Assembly: GCA_905116865.2 (NCBI GenBank)
Contig: CAJHNH020001131.1
Span: forward strand, 57,501-121,500
Origin: Candidula unifasciata
Lineage: Eukaryota > Mollusca > Gastropoda > Stylommatophora > Geomitridae
DNA: 64,000 nucleotides
Reading direction: 5' to 3'
Below are positions 54,739 through 64,000 of this stretch, in pieces (the stretch's first letter is position 1; each line of letters starts with the position of its first letter). A program made the translations under genes and the position numbers. The notes under the pieces were generated by a model that worked only from the letters and a program-made list of their open reading frames with translations, had not been told where the DNA came from and searched no databases.

Positions 54739-55934
54739 TAGGGCTGTACCGAATAGTGATTTTCACTATTCGGCGGAATACGAATAACAGGACCAACTAT
54801 TCGGCAGAATACGAATAGTGTATAAAATATATCTCACAAAAAAAAAAAAAAACCATTCACAATGTCAAATGTACGCTGAACTTTTACTTCACATAAAGTA
54901 GCACAGAATAGTCATCTTCTTCTTTAGCATTCTGAGCCCTTGAGGTTTACTGCAGCAGATATCACTCGTCTCCATTCATCTCTCTGGCTGGCCTTATCTT
55001 CACAATTTGTGACACCAGTTGTTTGCATGTCTGGCTGAACATTATCTGTCGAAATTCTTTTTTGTCTGCCTCGTGGTCAGGTGTATACAGTTTTTATTTC
55101 TCTGTGATCTGACATACTTTCAATGTGCCCCAACCATTTTAGTCTGTTAGCTTTCATGATGCCTGTGATCAATGGTGATTTAAATAGATTATGTGTTACG
55201 TTGTTGCCTCTCACTCTCCATTCCTCGTTGTTAGCATCTTTGATGGGTCCAAAGATTTGTGGTAAGAATGTTTTCGAAAACCTGTAATAAAACCTCATCT
55301 CTTTATTTATGCTTCAAGTTTCAGAGCCATATAAAAAGACTGTTCTTATCAACATTTGATATATTTTGATCTTGGTGTTGCGAGACAGACACTTTGACTT
55401 TAGCAAATGTTGAAGGGCACAGTATATTTTATTTCTAGATTGTAATCTAGATTTTACTTCTTTTCTCAGCATGTTGGAGCAGTTGAAGTTTGCATCCGAG
55501 TACTTATATGTTTCCGTACGTTTCATTTTCATATTATCAACTTGGATGTTGCCTGAAGTTTATTATATTCTTTCCTTGTCTAGTTAGTATTCGAACAGAA
55601 TAGTAAACATTTAAAAATATGTAATGTTTTGCATCCTTCAGTCAGTGTGTGGTAACTAATAACTAGGAAGGAAATAATCCTAAGGATTATAACAAGTAAC
55701 TAAACTTGGAAATCGTCACTGACAGCTTAGTTAATACAGGAAAGCGGCATTAGCTTTCAACAAAACCAATCGTTCCATGTTGTCAACATTAAGGCCTTGT
55801 ATACAGAAGCGGGTGTAAGGTAACTACTATTCGTATTCGGCCTGACAGCAACTATTCGGCCGAATACCGAATAGTCAATAGGTCCACTATTCGGCTCCGA
55901 AGCGAATACGAAACGAATATTCGGTATAGCCCTA
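54739..55934. mobile_element. hAT element with TATTCGG/CCGAATA ends, carrying a nested LINE
   Basis: The left terminus 'tagggctgtaccgaata' and the inverted right terminus 'tagggctataccgaata' are flanked by the perfect octamer CTAGAAAT (54731-54738 and 55935-55942), diagnostic of hAT insertion. Both subterminal regions are packed with copies of TATTCGG and CCGAATA in opposing orientation, likely transposase-binding sites. There is no transposase coding. The interior is largely a LINE-C relic (54915-55560), so the element was hit by, or rearranged with, a LINE. A second copy starts at 63850. Confidence 0.92.
54915..55560 (-). mobile_element. LINE-C relic nested in a hAT element
   Basis: The minus strand reads YKYSDANFNCSNMLRKEVKS, LLKSKCLSRNTKIKIYQMLI and RTVFLYGSET, a break, then NEEWRVRGNNVTHNLFKSPL and KANRLKWLGHIESM. 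It continues through RGRQKRI and QRDEWRRVISAAVNLKGSEC, and ends GCTAAAGAAGAAGATG. YGSET and KWLGHI are standard LINE landmarks after the reverse-transcriptase core. At least one frameshift lies near 55310. Confidence 0.8.
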
Positions 55935-55942
55935 CTAGAAAT

Positions 55943-56207
55943 GCCGGGGGTCGTTGGTGAGAGCAGTACAGATTCGTATTTGCACACCCAGTTAATCGCA
56001 TAGGGTATCAAGACGAGTTCTATGGCTACCGGCCATTATGAATCTGCAGTTCACAACACAAATACGTTGGGCACAGTGAAAAAAAAAGCATTAAAAATTA
56101 AATCTACAGCTCACAGTGTCGCGCCATACACTCAGCCTAGTATCTGGGAAACACCATTTATCCAGTGTCATAGGTTCAAAGTGCGCTTATTGTTTTTTAT
56201 TTTTTTA

Positions 56208-56256
<49 letters not shown>

Positions 56257-56289
56257 AATAGATTTACGAAGTTTAAACTAAAGTTCAAA
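55943..56289. other. gene-free stretch with (GT)n
   Basis: (GT)n at 56211-56254. 'cacagtgtcgcgccatacac' (56112-56131) resembles 'cacagtgtcacgccatgcac' at 33837-33856, a possible dispersed repeat. Confidence 0.45.
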
Positions 56290-56400
56290 CATGGGGAGAA
56301 CATCTGAAGAGCTGTAGCAATAGCAAAGATTAGGACGGACAGCTTGTCGTAAGTTCGTTGAGAGCCTATGCTCCATAGGGGGTTGAAGGGCTGTAGAGGT
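56290..56400 (+). mobile_element. LINE-D C-terminal fragment
   Basis: 'gtagcaatagcaaagattag' then 'cgttgagagcctatgctcca' match the LINE-D ORF2 end at 46935-46985 (minus-strand counterparts at 39600-39660). Confidence 0.6.
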
Positions 56401-57107
56401 AGAAGAATTCCTTGTTCTGTCACTTGATTTCTATCACTGGTGCTGAAATCTTTTTCTTCCCCTCATAAAAGGTGATGCTATTTCACGTCAGAGAATGGAA
56501 AATCAGCAAAGTTTTTTTGTTTTTATATTTTTTGTTTTGTTTTGTTTAAGGAAATTAAAGGCTAGAACCGTGTTGTCTATTCCACATTATAGCGTGAAAG
56601 AAAAACAGAGAAAGCAGTTTCCGATAAACACATGCTCAGCAATGTTGTGAAACAGAAGCATACTTTCATAGCTATCCGCATTCAACAGATGTGAATTCGA
56701 AATGAGAAAAGATGACAGAAAATAGATGATAAATAAACAGCAGATGAGCCAAATGGATGATAGATCAACAATCGAGACGTGGGCTATGCTAACTCTCAGT
56801 TTCTGCTGAATGCGATGTTCCAACACTAGGATCTAGTGGTTGCAAGGTGATGTCTTGTATGCACAATCCCTAATCTGGGAGAAGATGTCATCTTTTTAAT
56901 CACAAATTCACTGGAAACCCGTTGGAATACGTCATTTATTGTATAACCACCATATCTGCCTGTATGTCTTGTATCGGTCTGTCAGATTTATTTATTTTTG
57001 GCTTTAACACTTTCTTTAAAAATGTTAGGTCACATTGTAACTAAGATGCTTTTCATGATGTTTATTATTATTATTATTATTATTATCTGTCTAAAGGTAG
57101 TATGAAT
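56401..57107. other. gene-free stretch
   Basis: (ATT)n at 57060-57086. No other feature. Confidence 0.4.
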
Positions 57108-57385
57108 GAAATAATGTGTACAAGGATTGAGGCCAAAAGGACAGAACGTAAGACGGGCTTGCTTGCCCAATTTTTAGCCATATGAAAATCGAGTTCATAC
57201 CACTTGTTGCGTCAGTCTGTTGGTCTGATTGGCAGACACGGTTTAAAGGTTTATGATTTATTGATCTATGTGTTTCTATCCAGTCTGTCTATGTAACTGT
57301 TTGTCAGTGTACATGGTAGGGTGGACAAATTTGTGATCCTTTGGAAAAAAAAGTTCTTTCGTTCGTTCGTTCGTTCGTTCTGTCT
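57108..57385 (+). mobile_element. SINE-E-like 3' region with (TTCG)n tail
   Basis: 'ggacagaacgtaagacgggc' and 'ttgcccaatttttagccata' match the minus-strand SINE-E copies at 45035-45376. A 'aaaaaaaagttctttcgttcg' stretch (broken here as aaaaagttct, ttcgttcg) at 57343-57380 resembles their AATAAAGTTCGTTC end. The intervening 140 bp does not align, so the join is uncertain. Confidence 0.5.
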
Positions 57386-58100
57386 GACATTGTCTCTCTG
57401 AATATATATCTGGATTTCAGACTGTCAGCCCAGTCTATTGCCCCCCCCCCCCTTTTTTCCGCCTGAAATATGCCTGTCTGCCTGCCTGGCGTCTGCTAAA
57501 ATATCTTTATATTTGTTTTTTTCTCTGTATGTCTGTGTTGTCTGCCTACGCGTTCATCTGTTCCTTCTGACTGACCCACGTATCTACGAGGTTCGACTCG
57601 ATAACAAAAATAATGATGAGGATGTTGTTTCCATTCAGAGCCGAAGCCTTGTTATTAGAAGATTGAGATGTCCACTTTTGATTGGGTGCAAGAGTTTCTG
57701 GACCAGTGGGAGTCTCGTGTTGAGTTGTGTCGAATCTTTGTTTTTTATGCCTTATTCGTGTATGTGTTTGTACATCTGTTTTCCTTCGGTTTTCGCTCTT
57801 CATTGAGCGATAGGTAGGGTGTGATTGTTTCTACAACTAGGCTGCGATATCTGCGCCTTTCGGTCTAGCAATCCCGTGTCTGTATAACCTTAATTACTTG
57901 CCTCTTACATCAATACGGTCCAGTGTCTCTGTACTTCTTTCTCCAGAAATAGATCCCTTTAACCCACTTGTGTGTGTGTTTATGGTTATTCTGTACGTTC
58001 GCTTATGTCTGCAAATATTGTCCGATTAAGACTGAATTATCAGTCAACATATGGTGTGTGTGTTTCTGTGTGTGTGTGTGAACTTGCTGTGTTTGCATAA
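57386..58100. other. gene-free stretch
   Basis: C-run at 57441-57452. A 122-codon plus-strand frame (57438-57806) has hydrophobic stretches but no recognised domain. Confidence 0.4.
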
Positions 58101-58117
58101 GTATGCGTGTGTTGTCT

Positions 58118-58309
58118 CTATCATCATCATCATCATCATCATCATTATCATCATCATCATCGTTCTGTCGTACTTTTCGTACGTTTGTTCCATGGTGCTC
58201 AGTTCCTGAAGACTCTCTGACTTTTGACTTACACATTCGCCCTATTTCTCTCCATTATACTATTGTCCATCCTTTCGTCTGCACAGCTGCTGTGTTGTCT
58301 AATTCTCTA

Positions 58310-58350
<41 letters not shown>

Positions 58351-58520
58351 CTCACTCTCTCTCTCTCTCCTTCTCTGGCTCACTTACCTACTCGATCACT
58401 CACTCACTCACTCACTCACTCACTCACTCACTCACTCACTCACTCACTCACTCACTCACTCACTCACTCACTCACTCACTCACTCACTCACTCACTCACT
58501 CACTCACTCACTCACTCACC
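58118..58520 (+). repeat. (ATC)n, (CT)n and (ACTC)n microsatellites
   Basis: ATC triplets 58121-58161, CT runs 58309-58377, then about 33 ACTC units 58389-58518. The 196-codon plus-strand frame is a Ser/Leu/Thr/His string and not a gene. Confidence 0.97.
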
Positions 58521-59144
58521 CACCCATTCACTCACATTACATTATTCCCTTTCTCATCGTTAAATCGAAACAACACTTTTTTTTCAAACTTTCTTTCTTG
58601 CCTTTTGCACGCCTTCTTCAAATGTTTCTATCTGTCACACACTCTGTCTACATCCACACTTCTCTGGTCGTAGAATATTATCTGGAGAAATGAGCCACGT
58701 CAACTTCCCATTAGTTATCCCCGGGTGCCCTTTCTTGAGCCTAACCTTCACACAGCATCCGTGTCTCTTGTAGGATGGACTTTCCAGGTTAGCCCGCCTG
58801 ACAAGATCCTAAAATCCCGTCTGGTTAAAATGGTCTCTATTTTATGTTGTTTTTGTCTGGGCTGGGTCCGATGGCGACACTCTGGACAGTATGCTTGCTG
58901 CACGACTGCGAGGTCGTGGATTCCATACTCATCAAGGTAGAGTGCAAAACAAGAAGTGGTTTAAAAAAGGGGTGACTGCTAACTACTACCAACATAGGAA
59001 TCCACACAAATTGAGACTAAGAAGGGGGTGGTACATTATCTCGGCCAACAGCACAAACACAATGACACACTAAAATATTGACTATATTGTCTGATCAGCT
59101 CCCTCCACCACTGACTTGATTGTCTGATCAGACAGGACATACTG
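58521..59144. other. gene-free stretch with a tRNA-like fragment
   Basis: At 58865-58927 a B-box-like 'ggtcgtggattccatac' follows a weak A-box-like region, suggesting a SINE head; no second copy confirms it. Otherwise nothing. Confidence 0.4.
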
Positions 59145-59147
59145 CAT

Positions 59148-59212
<65 letters not shown>
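59145..59212 (+). repeat. (CACG)n-(CA)n microsatellite
   Basis: Four CACG units are followed by about 23 CA units. Confidence 0.97.
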
Positions 59213-59214
<2 letters not shown>

Positions 59215-59834
59215 CGCATAAGCACACATCGTTTTTTTGCACTGTTTGAAAGTCAAACACCCGGTGCAGACTTAGACAGACATCTGTCAGTGACACCTAG
59301 CTGTGCTTGTCTTGCGCGCCCTCTCACACTCACACCTGTGGTCGGCACTTGCAGAATCCAGTAGCTTCAATAATCTCTAACACAACACCTGGTGTCTGTA
59401 GCCCTGGTTTCAGGTACTTGTCGTTCCGGCCAGACACCGTTATGCTTGTGTTAGGAGCTATCCGAAATTATTAGTTTAACGTCATCTCTTGCCTTCATGG
59501 GCCACTAAATTCAAATCTGAAACTGGAAGCCTCCCCTCCCAGTGTTGCCACTTTTCTTTGACAAAAAATATCCAAAATGGTGTCAAAAAATATCTAAAAA
59601 GATCTAAATCTGCGTGAAAAATATCTAGAAAAAACATCCACATTGAAAAAGTCAAAAATTACATAGCTTTTGTTATGACTTACCCTACATAATCATGTCC
59701 TCACCTTCACCGATGTCAGCCTCACAAGATCCACAGGATAAACTTAGCTTGGATAATGAAGTTGAAGCTTCAGATCCATAATGACCCTGGTATGCTTTAG
59801 CTGTTCAAATTTCTTTATAAGTGGAACAGTAGGC

Positions 59835-61443
59835 TTATTTCTCTAGTCTCATCAGGCCGAATTTTAATGGCACGATAGCATTTAACAGGTCAAATTTCAT
59901 ACTGTTTTTTAGGTTAGATTTGATATAATTCATAGCACTGAAAACTCTTTCTACGTCAGCATTTGAGTGGGGTAGTATCATGGCAGACATGACACTTTAA
60001 AGAGCTTACAGAATGGACTGTTTGAAGAGGCATCTTTAAATTGTGTCACTTCACTCCAAAACGCTTTAGTTTCTGTTTTGTTTGTCCATTCAGCTAACTT
60101 TATTTTGGTTAACTGATATTCTGCTTCCGCGACACTATTATCAGTAGCCTCTAAAAATGTCATAACTTTACAATATGTAGGTATGTCCTTTATTGGCTGA
60201 AGTATGTTGCTCACAGAAAAAAAGTGAAATATTTTTCAAAACATCTAGATTTTCAGGAAGTCTCTTCTTCAATAATGAGATAATGAGATAAGGAAATCTT
60301 GACAGCGTTTTCGTAAGTTGTTCTCTTCATTCTCTGTTAACAGTCCTTTTGTTTTTTAATCATCAATTTTTTATTCGATTTAATATCCAAGGTGTGGCTT
60401 AGGAGCCAAATAGCTCTCTATAGTGCAAGTGAGCAAATCAGTTTTAGAAGTTGGCAACACCAGTCTTTTACCGAGTGAAATAGCAAGATAAGATCATCAA
60501 ATAATTCATCTTTATCAACAAGTTTAGATTCAAACAGTTTATTAACTTTTTGCACTTCCATTAGAATAGGTTATAAAAAGAGAATGAATGACAAATTTTT
60601 TTCATCACTGTACATTCCATATAGTATTTCAGCCGTGTAGCACTTTTCACTTTGTCTTGTTATTTCAAAGTGTGTCTTCAACTTCAGCCATTGCTTCATA
60701 ATTCTTTCAACAGCTGGTTAAATTGATTACCATCTAGTTTTGCAATCTGACAGAATTTTCGGTGGTGTGGAACCATCATTCAAGGCTGTATATAATGTAT
60801 TGTATTGCTGTTGTCTGAAAAATGGTTTGGAAAACCAGTAAAGTGTTTCAGCAATAAGGTATTCCAAATTCCTTGGTAAATATTTAGATGAAGCATGTGA
60901 TAATGCTAGCTGCAATGAATGATGCATACATTTTATAAGTATTAACGATGGGTTAGCTTCCTTCAACTTGGCATACACGCCATTGTTTATACCAACCATC
61001 ACTGAGGCATTATCAGTACCAATTACAGCCAAATTCTTCAAGCCTAACTGTTTGCTGATGAAAAGGTCCTTCAGTTCCTAAACTATACTTTCTACATCAC
61101 ACTTTTCAAATTGAACTAGTCCAAGATTTTTTACAAATCGATCAAATGGTCTTAGTTTGAAATTGCGCAGTGACAAATTAAAAACATTGCGACTGATACT
61201 TCAACTTTTGATGATTCATTTATCAGTATAGTTCTGAAAACAGATGTCAGCGGTGTAATATCTTTAAATGAAACTGCAGTTTTATGCTTTTTTAGTCTCT
61301 GCATTACTCTTTGAGTTTTGTATTTTCGCTTTAATTTCACACTTGCAGTACTTACAACAAGCTTTGGTCATATCCCCGGTTTTTTTTTTTTAATCATGCA
61401 ACCACTCTTTCCAAATTTTTGGCTCATACTTTACTTTTGGCAT
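59835..61443 (-). pseudogene. hAT transposase, frameshifted
   Basis: The minus strand begins at an ATG at 61443: MPKVKYEPKIWKEW. A BED-finger half site follows (ACCKYCKCEIKAKIQN), then VSFKDITPLTSVF and FLICHCAISNLRPFDRF. The longest frame (61041-60727) has IGTDNASVMVGINNGVYAK, CMHHSLQLALSHASSKYLP and ILSDCKTRW, core RNase-H-fold blocks of hAT transposases. The C-terminus reads MILPHSNADVERVFSAMNYI then LLNAIVPLKFGLMRLEK and a stop at 59835: the hAT dimerisation domain. The stretch 60215-60720 has many stops. In life the protein would bind the terminal repeats and excise the element. About 530 residues, inactive. Confidence 0.88.
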
Positions 61444-62098
61444 GTTGAAAGGTTTTTTCAAAGTGAAAGCCACATAAGAAGGTGAGCAATTATTTTTTTT
61501 TTTAGCACAGTAAGTATACGGTTGAAACAAAGTTAGTACTTGGTTACTTGGTGTTCAAAAAAAAAAAAAAACTTCGTGCCTCTTTCAACCGGCTCCTAGA
61601 CTGAGCATTGGTTATATCGAGGTCGGCGTTTTGGTGTCTGGAATTCTTTCCAGTTATCAGCTTTTTCTGTTGTGGCGATTTACATTTATGCCTGAGGTTT
61701 GTTGCTTCTGTCAGAGTGAGGTAAGAGGTGGGAGTGGCTTTGGCGGCGGAGTCCAAGTCCAAGTCCTTTTGAGAAAAAAAAAAGAAAAGCTCGACCACGT
61801 TCAGACTGCTGCTAGCTAGCCTAGGCTACTAGCAGTCTCCGCCTATATTTGTGGTCTGGGTTATTTGCGTCACTTTCGTGACTGAATTTTAGTGTTTGTG
61901 CCATTTCTGGGCTTGATGCTTCCATCCGAATCAAACCGCTCGTCCTGTTGTCACTGGTGCATGTCTTCCTTCTTCTTTCTTGGTGTTTCCTGTTTGTTCT
62001 GTCTCCCTTTGATCTGGCTAGGCGTATCTCGAAGGAGAGCGAGCTTCCATACACAACGTCCTTTGGACCACCATTTATTGTTTTAAAATTTTGAGATT
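61444..62098 (-). other. hAT internal region between transposase and gag-like ORF
   Basis: Two short minus-strand frames, 62054-61821 (77 codons) and 61798-61544 (84 codons), have no recognised domain; part of the second is a poly-Phe string from T-runs. A polyadenylation-like AATAAA lies about 20 bp after the gag-like stop on the minus strand (near 62075-62080). A T-run/A-run lies at 61558-61573. Confidence 0.5.
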
Positions 62099-62866
62099 TT
62101 AAATTATGTCAAAAATTACTGAAAACAGTTTTGAATTTGAATAGTTCTGGGTCTCAAGTGATGCCTGTAGGATGTTTCTCAGGTCTAACATCTCGTCCCT
62201 GTCTTGAGTCCTGAGTGCCTTGAGTTTTGCGTTCTCTTCTTGAAGAGTTCTGATTTCCTGTCTTAGAAGTGCAATTTCGTTGTTCGTGGGTGACACAACT
62301 GTCGGACTAGGCGCCCTTGATCTTAGCTTCGGCTCTGGGTTGTGAGTGGTGGTGGTCGTCAGAGTTCTCCTGCATTCTTTTAGATACGGGCACCCCATGT
62401 ATCTCGCACTGTGTGCTCCTGCGCAGTTGGAACATCTCCGGCTGGCGTTGGGCTTTTTAAAGTCCGGGTCCACTTTCGCCAGAGGGCATTCCTTGAATGG
62501 ATGTGGGCCGGAACAGTAACGGCACGACGGGCTGCTTCGACATGACGAGGCAGAGTGCCACGCCTTGTTACATCGTGCGCACTGCAGAATCTCGGTGTTG
62601 TGGGTTCCTGATCGCTGCTGCTGTTGCTGCCTGAGTGGGCGGGTGTTGGTGGCTCCCTTCGCCACGACTGGGGCGGCTTCTGGGTAGACGGGTGCCTCGA
62701 TAGGGCCTACATCTAGGGCTTGCAGCGTCTGGGCAGGTGTCTCCTCCGGGTCGTCGACCGGTTCTGGCATCGTCAGTTCTGGTGCGGCGACAGGTGCTTC
62801 CTCTTTTTTGGCTGAGGTTGCCCTGGTGTCCCGGCGCTGGACAGGATTCTTTTTATCACGTGCCAT
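62099..62866 (-). CDS. gag-like CCHC zinc-knuckle protein (LINE ORF1 type) inside a hAT
   Basis: A 255-codon intact frame. The ATG at 62866 has an excellent context (aaaccATGg); the frame runs further upstream without another ATG. After a Pro/Glu-rich acidic stretch and a Gln run (residues 80-84) come three zinc knuckles: CARCNKAWHSASSC (96-109), CRYCSGPHPFKEC (115-127) and CSNCAGAHSARYMGC (145-159). A heptad-rich coiled coil follows (about 197-238: EIALLRQEIRTLQEENAKL). Knuckles plus coiled coil are the hallmark of ORF1/gag RNA-binding proteins of I- and jockey-like LINEs. No ORF2 follows, and it lies in the same orientation as the transposase. It may be a truncated LINE ORF1 or a captured gene. 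Confidence 0.75.
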   Translation of the reverse strand: MARDKKNPVQRRDTRATSAKKEEAPVAAPELTMPEPVDDPEETPAQTLQALDVGPIEAPVYPEAAPVVAKGATNTRPLRQQQQQRSGTHNTEILQCARCNKAWHSASSCRSSPSCRYCSGPHPFKECPLAKVDPDFKKPNASRRCSNCAGAHSARYMGCPYLKECRRTLTTTTTHNPEPKLRSRAPSPTVVSPTNNEIALLRQEIRTLQEENAKLKALRTQDRDEMLDLRNILQASLETQNYSNSKLFSVIFDII

Positions 62867-63589
62867 GGTTTCGTGTGGCTGTGGCTGGCAAAGAGCTGTA
62901 TAAGTCCGGCGGCAATTGATTGCTCGCTCCCTGCAGAGTCTGGCAAGGCTCGTTGAGTGAACTGAAAAGTACACCGAGCGTGCTTTTCTCTGCAGTTTAC
63001 GAGACAATCTTTTCACAAATGGCTGGTATGGCTGGCTCTTCAACAAATGATGTGCTCCCGGGCCGCTAATGACCCAAACGCAGACGAATACCGATAGCGT
63101 AGTCGAGCCAAATTCAGCCGAATATCAAACGAGTCTGACCAGTATCTAGCTATCGATAATCAGACTACGAATGGGTAGTTAGCAAGCGGACGAGAGACAC
63201 GTGGCTGATCGGGCGGTTTGAGCGAGCGAGCGAGCGAGAGCTGTGTGCGACTGGACTGTCTGCGCTGGACGATGATGATGACAAAGTTAGTATGATTTAC
63301 GCGCGATTTTATTAATCAATACCGGGGCTGCCAGATATTTGTGCGTTGACCTCAGTGAGAGTTCAAAGTTCAAGTAATGGCAGTTGTCACAATGTACGTG
63401 CCAGACCAAAACAAAAATATTGTAGTAAATATTTTACACTGTAATTATTAAATTGACAATGAAAGGAAAAGAAATCTATAAAATATCTAACTCCAAATAA
63501 AAAGAATCTAGAAAAATATTTACGATCTAAACGTCAAAAACAGTATCTAAATGCAATGAAAAAGATCTAAATTTGGATATAAAAGATCC
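62867..63589 (-). other. hAT 5' region upstream of the gag-like ORF
   Basis: Non-coding by eye. It includes a (CGAG)n-like run 63223-63238, a region of 'gaatac/cgaat' words around 63085-63135, and the AT-rich subterminal zone from 63410 with repeated 'tctaaa' and 'atctagaaaa' motifs. It could contain the transposon promoter; no TATA box could be assigned. Confidence 0.45.
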
Positions 63590-63604
63590 AAAGTGGCAAC
63601 ACTG

Positions 63605-63780
63605 TCCCCTCCCCGTCCCCGTCCCTTCTGCCACCCCGCCCTCCTTCTCCGGTGTAAAAGTACTTAGCGACCCACTTCAATATGCAACGACTTTCTTTTT
63701 GAAAACGTGTTTCTAAACATTTTGTGTGGTTCCCCCCCCCCCCCCAGTATATTATGCTTATTTTCCATTCAGCGCCCATG

Positions 63781-63811
<31 letters not shown>

Positions 63812-63849
63812 ATAATATATAAATATGTATATATATATAATATATATAT
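63605..63849. other. gene-free stretch with C-run, (CA)n and (AT)n
   Basis: C-run 63733-63745, (CA)n 63780-63806, and AT-alternating sequence 63814-63849 immediately before the next hAT end. Confidence 0.7.
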
Positions 63850-64000
63850 TAGGGCTGTACCGAATAGTGATTTTCACTATTCGGCCGAATACGAATAGCG
63901 GGACCAACTATTCGGCCGAATACGAATACGAATAGTGTATAAAATATATCTTTAAAAAAAACACACAATCATAATGTCAAATGTACGCTGAACGTTTACT
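63850..64000. mobile_element. left end of a second TATTCGG/CCGAATA hAT element
   Basis: The sequence from 'tagggctgtaccgaatagtg' onward is nearly identical to 54739-54890, including 'gtataaaatatatct' and 'aatgtcaaatgtacgctgaa'. It is cut by the window end. It preserves intact 'tattcggccgaata' palindromes where the first copy has single-base changes, so it is probably the better-preserved copy. Confidence 0.9.

Larger units (their letters stand above)
59540..63604 (-). mobile_element. hAT DNA transposon with perfect target duplication
   Basis: Termini 'cagtgttgccacttt' are identical and inverted (59540-59554 and 63590-63604). The octamer TCCCCTCC flanks both sides (59532-59539 and 63605-63612), the exact hAT duplication length. 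Both subterminal zones carry many (A)nTCTAAA/TCTAGA motifs, plausible transposase-binding sites. The minus strand encodes a decayed BED-finger/hAT-dimerisation transposase (61443-59835). A separate gag-like ORF (62866-62099) lies upstream. At 4065 bp it is longer than a minimal hAT, largely because of the 2-kb region 5' of the transposase. Deleted relatives are at 337-809 and 8491-8761. Confidence 0.95.

Noticed and set aside
59540..63604. Host gene of the ZBED/ZMYM type derived from a hAT transposase
   Set aside because: Intact terminal repeats and target duplication with a frameshifted transposase show an ordinary dead transposon, not a domesticated gene.

Overview
The window is eukaryotic, animal-type intergenic DNA with no convincing host gene. 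It holds no rRNA, functional tRNA, CRISPR array or bacterial operon. What can be read is a dense pile-up of transposable-element relics and satellite DNA. Several features suggest an invertebrate, probably a gastropod mollusc: I-group LINEs with an RNase H domain, LINE tails ending in (GAA)n or (TGA)n, many tRNA-derived SINEs, abundant hAT MITEs, and very long di-, tri- and tetranucleotide runs. The species assignment is inference; no marker gene is present.

The family nicknames below are local to this window. LINE-A is an I-group element (endonuclease, reverse transcriptase, RNase H): 14949-17994, with relics at 23220-24605 and 34215-34573. LINE-B has a GRGRPRRRW-type C-terminus and a (TGA)n-like tail: 22125, 33525/34574, 41640, 48815. 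LINE-C has a KWFGHL-type C-terminus and a (GAA)n tail: 4285, 13430, 13661, 54915. LINE-D has a [14 protein letters not shown] C-terminus: 1, 19380, 39278, 40362, 46720, 54330, 56290. Other LINE C-termini lie at 27350, 27826, 43150, 49740 and 50480. SINE-A has a Ser/Leu-tRNA-like head: 909, 3705, 6163, 6576, 27000, 45831, 47925, 49395. SINE-B is at 11004. SINE-C occurs as a nested pair at 14115-14622 plus 22885, 29800 and 49300. SINE-D is at 20523 and 47248. SINE-E is at 45035, 45241 and 57108.

DNA transposons are all hAT-like. The largest spans 59540-63604, with 15-bp terminal inverted repeats and a perfect 8-bp target duplication. It carries a broken transposase (59835-61443, minus) and a separate intact gag-like CCHC zinc-knuckle ORF (62099-62866, minus). 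Deleted relatives lie at 337-809 and 8491-8761. A second family with palindromic TATTCGG/CCGAATA ends occupies 54739-55934 (perfect 8-bp duplication, LINE nested inside) and begins again at 63850. Further non-autonomous elements lie at 3003, 3207, 8842, 10385 and 32640.

Satellite blocks: about 40 bp (12066), 78 bp (12879), 18 bp (18090), 50 bp (26025), 42 bp (28441), 71-75 bp (36071), 23 bp (36470), 27 bp (40683) and 26 bp (52640) units, together with long (GAA)n, (TTC)n, (CT)n, (AT)n, (ATAG)n, (ACTC)n and mixed trinucleotide tracts. Nearly every long open frame in the window lies in one of these arrays or in a transposon relic. The elements do not cooperate as a pathway. The informative biology is the layering of insertions (SINE in SINE, LINE in LINE, LINE in hAT) and the target duplications that date them relative to each other.
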